DNA from: CAZCFB01 sp964511535
Lineage (GTDB): Bacteria > Myxococcota_A > Polyangia > GCA-2747355 > CAZCFB01
Assembly: GCA_964511535.1 (NCBI GenBank)
Contig: CAZEFW010000001.1
Location: 133,500 to 197,499, forward strand
Direction of reading: 5' to 3'
DNA length: 64,000 bases
Shown here one piece after another: positions 54,129 through 60,481 of the stretch. Within the stretch, counting starts at the first letter, position 1. Each line of letters opens with the position of its first letter. The notes under the pieces are model-generated. The model worked only from the letters and a program-made list of their open reading frames with translations. It ran no database searches and had not been told where the DNA came from. Position numbers and translations under genes: made by a program.

Positions 54129-56167
54129 ACCTGCCCGTGGTGAGCCTCGTATTTCGCAAGGAGCTCAAGGAGACGCTGCGCGACCGGCGGACCTTGATGA
54201 TCATGGTGTTGCTGCCGCTGGTTATTTATCCGCTGGTGGTGCTCGCCCTGGGCCAGGGCGTTGCGGCCACGCGCATGGACCAGAAGGAGAAGGTCTCCCG
54301 CGTCGGGCTGGTGGGAAAGAGCTGGACCCAGCTGGAGCAGGCGCTGGCGGACCATGATCGGATCCAGCTGGTGGACGGCGCGGCAGGGGACGCCCGGCTC
54401 CAGCGACGGGAACTGGACCTGCTGGTGGTGGTTCCCGCCACGGCGAAGAAGGACCTGGCCAGCGGCGGCACCGTCGCGCTGACCCTCCGGTACGACCAGA
54501 GCCAGGACCGCTCCAGCGTGGCGCTCAACCGCGCCCGAGAGGTGATCGACGCGCTGGAGGTGAAGCTGCGCGAGGCGCGCTTCAAGGGCCGCGGGCTGCC
54601 CCTGACCCTGGCAAACCCCGTGGATCTGGAGCGGGAGAACATCGCCTCGTCCCAGGCTCTGGGCGCCAAGGTGCTGGCCGGCGCGCTGCCGCTGATGGTG
54701 GTGCTCATGGTGCTGCTCGGCGCGTTCTATCCTGCCATCGATCTGACGGCGGGAGAGAAGGAGCGCGGCACCCTGGAGACCCTGCTGGTGGCGCCGGTCA
54801 AGCGCACCGACATCATCGCGGGCAAGTTCCTGGTGGTCACCACCATTGCCATGGTGACCGGGTTACTCAACCTCGGCTCCATCGGGCTGAGCTTCTTCCT
54901 CGGCTTCCGCACCTACCTGGACGTGGCCAAGCTGCCCATCGACCTGCCCTGGAGCTCGCTGGCCATGACCGTGGTGGCGCTGGTGCCGGCCTCGATATTC
55001 TACGCCGCGGTGATGCTGGCCGTGGCCGCCCTGGCGCGCAGCTTCAAGGAGGCCCAGAACCTGCTCACGCCGATCTACATGGTCTTCATGATGCCCTCCA
55101 TGCTGGCCATGCTGCCCTGGATCAAGCTCACCCCTCTGGCGGCGCTGGTGCCGGCGGTGAACATCGCCCTGCTCACCCGGGAAATCATCACCGGCAACAT
55201 GCAGCCTCTGCCGGTGGTGCTCTGCATCGTCTCCTCGGTGATCTACACCGGCATCGCGCTGGCCCTTGCCGCGCGCATCTACTCCAGCGAGCGGCTGCTC
55301 TTCGCGCCGGAGCCGCTGTCCACGCGCCTGCGCGGCAAGAAGGGCCGCGGGGCAGGGGGGCCGCCCCTCCGCACCACGCCCGAACCCCGGGAGGCGGCCA
55401 TCGTGCTGATGATGGTCATGGCGCTGATCCTGTTCGTGGGCCAGCGCCTGCAGCTGTCCGACCTGGTGAGCGGGTTGTTGATCACCGAGTGGGTGCTCAT
55501 CGCCATGCCGGTGGTGCTGCTGATGAAGCTCGGCCGCTTCGACCCGCGGGCCGCCCTGGCGCTGGTGCCGGTGCGCCATCGCGTCTACCTCGGCGCCGCG
55601 CTGGCCGGTCTCAGCGGCTGGGTGCTGGTGGGCGTGATGGTGGAGCAGCTTCAGCAGCGGGTGATGCCCATCCCCCAGGAGATGCTGGATGAGATGCAGC
55701 GGCTGCTCTTTTCGCAGGAGCGCGCCCTGTGGTTGGACCTGTTCCTGCTGGCCCTGTCGCCGGCGGTGTGCGAGGAGCTGCTCTTTCGCGGGCTGCTGCT
55801 GCGGGGCACCCGGCAGGCGCTGGGCGACCGGGGCGCCATCCTGCTCAACGGCGTGCTGTTCGGCGTGTTCCACCTGAGCATCTACCGTTTCTTCCCCACC
55901 TTCACCCTCGGGCTGGTGCTGGCCTACATCGCCCTGCGCAGCGGCTCGCTCTACCCGTGCATCCTGTTCCACTTCCTGAACAACGGCTGCGCCGTGGTGG
56001 TGGGCCGGTTCCTGGGCGACGCCAAGGGCAACGCGCCGCCGGAGCTGGTCAACGTGCCGCTGGTGCTGGCGGCGGCGGCGGTGTTCGCGCTCGGCATCGC
56101 CCTGGTGGGCCGGTGGTCCAGGCGGGCGGAGCCGGGCCCTGACCCGGGCGCCGGAGCCGCGCCGTGA
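54125..56167 (+). CDS. ABC-2 permease fused to a CPBP intramembrane protease
   Basis: A 680-aa fusion. Residues 1-400 are a NatB-type ABC-2 permease: N-terminal helix, a large extracytoplasmic loop, then FYPAIDLTAGEKERGTLETLLVAP and several helices. Residues about 430-670 form a CPBP (Abi) metalloprotease domain with the three motifs CEELLFRG (Glu550-Glu551), GVLFGVFH and FHFLNN. Such fusions are known in some phyla. The protease could process an exported or signal peptide. Translation is coupled to the ATPase before it and the hydrolase after it. Confidence 0.9.
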   Translation: MNLPVVSLVFRKELKETLRDRRTLMIMVLLPLVIYPLVVLALGQGVAATRMDQKEKVSRVGLVGKSWTQLEQALADHDRIQLVDGAAGDARLQRRELDLLVVVPATAKKDLASGGTVALTLRYDQSQDRSSVALNRAREVIDALEVKLREARFKGRGLPLTLANPVDLERENIASSQALGAKVLAGALPLMVVLMVLLGAFYPAIDLTAGEKERGTLETLLVAPVKRTDIIAGKFLVVTTIAMVTGLLNLGSIGLSFFLGFRTYLDVAKLPIDLPWSSLAMTVVALVPASIFYAAVMLAVAALARSFKEAQNLLTPIYMVFMMPSMLAMLPWIKLTPLAALVPAVNIALLTREIITGNMQPLPVVLCIVSSVIYTGIALALAARIYSSERLLFAPEPLSTRLRGKKGRGAGGPPLRTTPEPREAAIVLMMVMALILFVGQRLQLSDLVSGLLITEWVLIAMPVVLLMKLGRFDPRAALALVPVRHRVYLGAALAGLSGWVLVGVMVEQLQQRVMPIPQEMLDEMQRLLFSQERALWLDLFLLALSPAVCEELLFRGLLLRGTRQALGDRGAILLNGVLFGVFHLSIYRFFPTFTLGLVLAYIALRSGSLYPCILFHFLNNGCAVVVGRFLGDAKGNAPPELVNVPLVLAAAAVFALGIALVGRWSRRAEPGPDPGAGAAP

Positions 56168-57081
56168 GCCGCGACCGCTTCGCCGGGGCCCTGCTCGGTC
56201 TGGCCCTGGGTGACGCCCTGGGCGCGCCCCACGAGGGGGGGCTGCTGGAGCGCGCCGTGTGGCGCGTCATCGGCCGCACGCGCAGGGGCGAGCTGCGCTG
56301 GACCGACGACACGCGCATGGCGCTGGACCTGGCCGAGGGGCTCGTGGCGCGGGGCAAGGTTGACCAGGACGACCTGGCCCAGCGCTTCGCCGCCAGCTAC
56401 CACTGGAGCCGCGGCTACGGGCCCGGCGCCGCCAGGCTCCTGCGGCGGGTGCGCGGCGGCGAGGGCTGGATCAAGGCCAACCGCTCCGTGTTCAGGGAGG
56501 GCTCGTACGGCAACGGCGGGGCCATGCGCGCGCCCGTGGTGGGGCTGTTCTACTCGGGCCGTTCCCAGGGCAAGCTGGAGCGCGCAGCGCGGACCTCGGC
56601 CGAGATCACCCACGCCCACGACCTGGGCCAGGAGGGCGCCGCGATCATCGCGGCGGCCACGGCCCTGGCGGTCACGGGGGCGCCGTCAGGGGAGATCCTC
56701 GACGGGGCCGCGGAGTGCAGCCGCAGCGAGACCTTCACCAGCAGGCTGGTGCTGGCCAGCAACTGGATCGGCGCCGGGGTCCACCCCGACGCAGACGAGG
56801 TGACGCGCATGCTCGGCAACGGCGTGGCCGCGGTGGACTCTTGCGTCACCGCGCTCTACGTCGGCCTGCGCCACCGGGATGACTCCTTCGACGACCTGCT
56901 CGCCTTCGTGATCGAGGTGGGCGGCGATGTGGACACCATCGGCGCCATGGCGGGGGCCCTGTTCGGCGCCTGCCGCGGGGTGCAGGCCCTGCCCGAGCAG
57001 CACCTCGAGCGGCTGGAGATGCGCGAGCAGCTGGAGAAGACCGCCCACCGGCTGTTCTACAAGTCCATCGAGGGGACGTAG
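56164..57081 (+). CDS. ADP-ribosylglycohydrolase family protein
   Basis: A 305-aa ARH-fold protein that would remove ADP-ribose from proteins or nucleic acids with two Mg ions. Motifs are GALLGLALGDALGAPHE, the metal-site RWTDDTRMAL (residues 45-54), GSYGNGGAMRAP, and the C-terminal GGDVDTIGAMAGALFGA supplying further Asp ligands. GTG overlaps the permease stop (GTGA), so it is co-translated with the ABC exporter, an unusual pairing. The substrate is not visible. Confidence 0.9.
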   Translation: MSRDRFAGALLGLALGDALGAPHEGGLLERAVWRVIGRTRRGELRWTDDTRMALDLAEGLVARGKVDQDDLAQRFAASYHWSRGYGPGAARLLRRVRGGEGWIKANRSVFREGSYGNGGAMRAPVVGLFYSGRSQGKLERAARTSAEITHAHDLGQEGAAIIAAATALAVTGAPSGEILDGAAECSRSETFTSRLVLASNWIGAGVHPDADEVTRMLGNGVAAVDSCVTALYVGLRHRDDSFDDLLAFVIEVGGDVDTIGAMAGALFGACRGVQALPEQHLERLEMREQLEKTAHRLFYKSIEGT

Positions 57082-57136
57082 GGGAAGGGCTCGCCCCCCT
57101 GCCGCCTGGTCTTGCTTGTTGTGGGACGTCAGGGAA

Positions 57137-57826
57137 CTACAGCAGCGCCTTGAGGCCGTCCTGGTCCACCAGGATGATGCGGCGCCCCTCGCTGGTGATC
57201 AGCTTGTTGCGCTTGAACTGCGACAGGGTGAGGCTCACGGTCTCGCGGGTTGAGCCGATGAGGTTGGCCATCTCCTGGTGGGTGATCTTCACGCCGAGCA
57301 GGGTGCCGCGGCGGTCCTCGATGCCGTGCTGAGCGGCCAGCTCCATGAGCAGCTCGGCCAGCTTGGCGCTCACGTCCTTGAAGACGAGGTCCTCCACCTT
57401 GCGCTCCAGCTCGCGGCGACGCTGACACACCAGCCGCGTCATGCGGGCGCCGATGATGGCGTTGCGCTCCAGCAGCTTGAGGTACTCCTCCCGGGGTACC
57501 TCCGAGATGAGCGCGTTCTCCATGGCCTCGGCCATGTCCTCGCGCGGCCCACCGTCCACCAGGCACAGCTCGCCGAAGACCTCACCCGGGTCGAGGTAGC
57601 ACAGGGTCAGCTCCTTGCCGTCCCGGGTGACCCTGGAGATCTTCACCCGGCCGCTGTTCAGGAAGTAGACCGAGGTGCCGGGATCGCCGGGCAGGAAGAT
57701 CACACGCCGGCGCCGAACCTCGTGCAGGGTGATCTTTGAGGCGAGGGTGGCGAGCAAGTCGGGCGAGACCCCGCTGAGAAGTTCAATCTTTTTGAGGTGC
57801 TGGATTGTCTGTCGTTCGTCGGACAC
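57137..57826 (-). CDS. Crp/Fnr family transcriptional regulator
   Basis: A 229-aa regulator: N-terminal cyclic-nucleotide-binding-like jelly roll (LDPGEVFGELCLVDGGPR, with no FNR-type N-terminal Cys cluster), dimerisation helix, and winged helix-turn-helix ending with recognition helix GSTRETVSLTL. The Arg-Glu of E. coli CRP is kept but the second Arg is replaced by Leu, so the DNA site may differ. It starts with GTG at 57824-57826, GGGAG just upstream. A perfect palindrome 40-60 bp upstream may be its own operator. Confidence 0.92.
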   Translation of the reverse strand: MSDERQTIQHLKKIELLSGVSPDLLATLASKITLHEVRRRRVIFLPGDPGTSVYFLNSGRVKISRVTRDGKELTLCYLDPGEVFGELCLVDGGPREDMAEAMENALISEVPREEYLKLLERNAIIGARMTRLVCQRRRELERKVEDLVFKDVSAKLAELLMELAAQHGIEDRRGTLLGVKITHQEMANLIGSTRETVSLTLSQFKRNKLITSEGRRIILVDQDGLKALL

Positions 57827-57865
57827 GGACGCTCCCTGAAACGTGCCATCACAGTGTTTGAATTA

Positions 57866-57901
57866 GCAGTTACTATAGTAACTGCCGTTACAATTGCGCA
57901 A
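57866..57901 (-). promoter_or_regulatory. Promoter and perfect palindrome upstream of the Crp/Fnr gene
   Basis: GCAGTTACTATAGTAACTGC (57866-57885) is a perfect 20-bp palindrome. The minus-strand -10 box TATAGT (57872-57877) lies inside it, with TTGCGC (57896-57901) 18 bp upstream. A dimeric protein bound here would block the promoter, so autoregulation or control by a similar regulator is likely. Confidence 0.65.
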
Positions 57902-57921
57902 GTGAATTGTGGTGTAGGCAA

Positions 57922-57944
57922 CAAAAAACGGCTGCCACGTTTTG
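57922..57944 (-). terminator. Possible terminator of the RiPP-like operon
   Basis: On the minus strand AAAACG-TGGCAGC-CGTTTT is followed by T residues, 15 bases after the stop of the radical SAM gene. The stem is short and AT-rich but the T-run fits Rho-independent termination. Confidence 0.5.
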
Positions 57945-57958
57945 ACTGCTCAGGGGAT

Positions 57959-58996
57959 CTACTGGCGTGATCTCCGCACTTTGCGGCGCAGGGCCGCCTC
58001 CCAGCAGACCGAGGGCGATGGATCGAGCATATCGCCGGTATCTTCCAGGTGTCGGCCGGGGCAGGGGGCGCAGTCATCCACGAGGTCGCAGCTGCTGCAC
58101 TTTGACGCGTCAAACTTCACCTGCCGCAGGTGGTTGACCGCCGTGGAGTCACGCCATACCTCGGCCAGCCCGTCACGCACGTTGCCCACGGGATAGGCCA
58201 TGAAGGAGCAGGCGAAAACGTCGCCGCGCTCGTCGATGCGCATGCGCGTGCGCCCCGCCGCGCAGAGGCTGTGACCCGGCTCGGTTGGCACCTTGTCAGG
58301 GTCGCTGAGGAACTCCGGTGCCACGTCCTGCCGGGAGAGCACCGCCTTGAGCACCCTGCGATCCGGGCCCTGCCAGGCGTCGTCGCCACGGCCACCAAAC
58401 CGCGCGTCGGGACGAAGCCTCGGGTCGAAGACCACCGGGACGCCCATGGACCGACCCAGGGCCAGCATGTCGTCCAGCTCTTCCAGGTTGCGCTCCGTCA
58501 CCACGCAGGCCAGGACGACGTTGACGCCGGCCGATCTCAGGCGCCCGGCCGCGCCCAGGACCTTCTCGTGGGATCCAGGGCTCCCCACCAGCTCGTCGTG
58601 CAGCTCGGCACGGGTTGAGTGCAGCGACATCTGCACATGGTGGATGGGAAGGGCGGCCGCCCAGTCGGTCATCTCGCGATCCATGCGCGTTCCGTTGGTG
58701 GCCAGCTCGATGCGAAAGTTCTTGTGGCTTGCGTGCTCGGCGATGGCCCTGAAGTCGTCCCGCAGCGTCGCCTCGCCGCCGGTGAGCTGGAGGTATAGCG
58801 TGCCCATGGCGGCCAGGGTATCCAGCACGCCGACCACCTCCTCGGTGGTGAGCTGGTCGGCCGCCGGACTGCGCGGCTTGTAGCAGAACGCGCAGCTATG
58901 GTCGCAGCTGGCTGTGAGCTCGAGCTGAACCGACAGGGGGATGTTCTGGCGGAAGGCGATGGCTTGCAGCGCCCTGGACGGGGACGGGGCGGCCAC
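57959..58996 (-). CDS. Radical SAM/SPASM peptide-modifying enzyme
   Basis: A 345-aa radical SAM enzyme. The SAM-cluster motif CDHSCAFC gives Cys31, Cys35 and Cys38; GGEATL follows. A complete C-terminal SPASM domain has seven Cys (245, 263, 300, 303, 309, 312, 331) for auxiliary iron-sulfur clusters. SPASM enzymes such as PqqE and sactionine synthases form C-C or thioether bonds in ribosomal peptides. Its GTG start directly follows the stop of the kinase-like gene, with GAGGTG upstream. It is the last gene of the operon; the likely substrate is the 52-aa peptide at 60307-60465. Confidence 0.9.
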   Translation of the reverse strand: MAAPSPSRALQAIAFRQNIPLSVQLELTASCDHSCAFCYKPRSPAADQLTTEEVVGVLDTLAAMGTLYLQLTGGEATLRDDFRAIAEHASHKNFRIELATNGTRMDREMTDWAAALPIHHVQMSLHSTRAELHDELVGSPGSHEKVLGAAGRLRSAGVNVVLACVVTERNLEELDDMLALGRSMGVPVVFDPRLRPDARFGGRGDDAWQGPDRRVLKAVLSRQDVAPEFLSDPDKVPTEPGHSLCAAGRTRMRIDERGDVFACSFMAYPVGNVRDGLAEVWRDSTAVNHLRQVKFDASKCSSCDLVDDCAPCPGRHLEDTGDMLDPSPSVCWEAALRRKVRRSRQ

Positions 58997-59812
58997 CTAG
59001 GGCACCTCGCCCAGCTTGGGCCAGACCTGCGAAGGGTCGTCCGAGGACAGCTCGAAGGCGGGGACCTCTTCGGCCAGCCGCCCCATGAGATCCACCATTT
59101 GTGGCGTGGCGGGCCCGCCGAGGCGGCCGCTGACGTCCATGAGTCGCCACAGCGCATCGGGGGCGGTCAGGGGCTGCAGCGAGGCCGCCCCGCGCACCAG
59201 ATGGACCACCGCGCGCAGGGGCCGCCCTCCCGGGCTCGCCTGGACAGCAAACCCCTGGGAGTGGAGCGGGGTGGCGTGGGCGAGCCAGCCTTCATCAGCC
59301 GGCCTGCAGATCATCCCCTCGTCGCTGAGCACCCCGGCGTGCGGCGGCGCGTTCCGGCACGAGGTGGTCTTGCCCACCTTGTTGCGGCCAAACAGGACCA
59401 GGGCGCGACCGTCAATATCGAGGCCGGCGGAGTGCAGCAGCAGGCCGTCGTGGCAGGGCGCGGCCAGGTATAGCAGGTGCTCCAGGGCCAGACGAATGGA
59501 GATGGGGGTGTCGCCCTGCACCTCCAGCGCCACACGGGTGGGACGGCCCACGGTGATGCGCATCCGGTGCCCCCAGGAGGTCAGGGTCCAGCCGTCCTGG
59601 TGGGTCTGCAGCTCCCCCTCCCGGGTCATCTCCTGCTGCGGCGCCGCTGAAATGACAATATCGGGCGGGCGAAGGTCCGGGGTATCCAGGGCGAAGCCGT
59701 CGAACTCCCGTCGCGCCAGGTCTCGCACGCCCGGGTCCGCTGCCTGAATAGCGACGAGGATACCGAGGTCCAGCACCATGTCGCCCGGCTGATGAATGCC
59801 GGGCCCGGTCAC
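58997..59812 (-). CDS. HPr-kinase-related protein
   Basis: A 271-aa protein with an HprK-like C-terminal half: LLLHSAGLDIDGRALVLFG, the P-loop GRNKVGKTT (142-150) and VLSDEGM, a DD/DE metal site where HprK has the same. Like other HPr-kinase-related proteins in peptide gene clusters, it lacks the rest of true HprK. Related kinases phosphorylate lasso peptides in some clusters; here the target is inferred to be the precursor or product. GTG 59812 overlaps the S24/S26 gene stop (GTGA) with AGGAAG about eight bases upstream. Confidence 0.82.
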   Translation of the reverse strand: MTGPGIHQPGDMVLDLGILVAIQAADPGVRDLARREFDGFALDTPDLRPPDIVISAAPQQEMTREGELQTHQDGWTLTSWGHRMRITVGRPTRVALEVQGDTPISIRLALEHLLYLAAPCHDGLLLHSAGLDIDGRALVLFGRNKVGKTTSCRNAPPHAGVLSDEGMICRPADEGWLAHATPLHSQGFAVQASPGGRPLRAVVHLVRGAASLQPLTAPDALWRLMDVSGRLGGPATPQMVDLMGRLAEEVPAFELSSDDPSQVWPKLGEVP

Positions 59813-60267
59813 CGCCGCATCTTCCTGAGGCGGCGAACGAGGTCGACTGTCCAGCGCGCGCCGCTGACGCACAGCGGCGGATCCGGGCGGCCGAAGGCCA
59901 GGGACATAAGAGGTTCGATGAAGGAGCGGCGCACGCGCAGGGGGCCGAGCACCCTGTCCTCCACTCTGCCCAGGTAGGCCGCGGGCCGGTGGGGGGTATC
60001 CTCGACGCTACAAGCGTCCCCCTTGGTGATGAGCATATGGCCGTCGCGCCGAACGAAGCGGTGGGCCATGAAGACGCCATCTTCCCCCCGGATGACAACG
60101 ACGTCGCCAGCCTGAAGCCGACCGATGGGGGCGTACTTCACCCGGTAGGCGAACCCTGGCAGCAGGTTCGGGAACATGCTCAGCCCGCGGCCCTTGAAGA
60201 TCTGCTCGTGGCCGCAACGCAGCAAGTCGCCCTTGAGCTCCAGGTATAGAGCGCGCTCGTCCGTCAT
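59809..60267 (-). CDS. Soluble S24/S26-type peptidase
   Basis: A 152-aa serine protease-like protein. GRGLSMFPNLLPG carries the candidate nucleophile Ser30, MAHRFVRR matches the box after the catalytic strand, and LITKGDACS carries general-base Lys82. It has the Ser/Lys dyad of LexA and signal peptidase I but no membrane anchor or DNA-binding domain. In peptide clusters such enzymes are good candidates for leader removal. It follows the precursor gene by 39 bp without a clear ribosome binding site. Confidence 0.82.
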   Translation of the reverse strand: MTDERALYLELKGDLLRCGHEQIFKGRGLSMFPNLLPGFAYRVKYAPIGRLQAGDVVVIRGEDGVFMAHRFVRRDGHMLITKGDACSVEDTPHRPAAYLGRVEDRVLGPLRVRRSFIEPLMSLAFGRPDPPLCVSGARWTVDLVRRLRKMRR

Positions 60268-60306
60268 TGCTATGGCGGAGGTCGGAGGTGAGGGTTCAGC
60301 CAGAGA

Positions 60307-60465
60307 TCAGAAGCAGCCAGATCCGCTGCACTCGCCGAAGCTGCCCAGCCCGGAAGATGCGAACTGCAGCATGGTCTCCTCGGCGAAGTCGTCCTCTGCC
60401 TCGATGGCAGGTGCCCGGTAGGGTTTGCGCTTGCTCTCCTGCTTCTTCTTTTCATCTTTTGCCAT
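60307..60465 (-). CDS. Candidate RiPP precursor peptide
   Basis: A 52-aa peptide. A Lys/Glu-rich N-terminus is followed by KPYRAPAIEAEDDFAEETML, a pattern like the leader of radical-SAM-modified peptides (KxYxxPxIxxExxF), then Gly/Ser-rich core-like residues ending GECSGSGCF with Cys46 and Cys51. AAGGAG lies about 12 bases before the ATG. It sits 16 bp after the FG-GAP gene and 39 bp before the S24/S26 gene. No homologue can be checked here; the call rests on the cluster, the leader-like pattern and the Cys-rich tail. Confidence 0.75.
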   Translation of the reverse strand: MAKDEKKKQESKRKPYRAPAIEAEDDFAEETMLQFASSGLGSFGECSGSGCF

Positions 60466-60481
60466 TTTCGGCACTTTCTCC

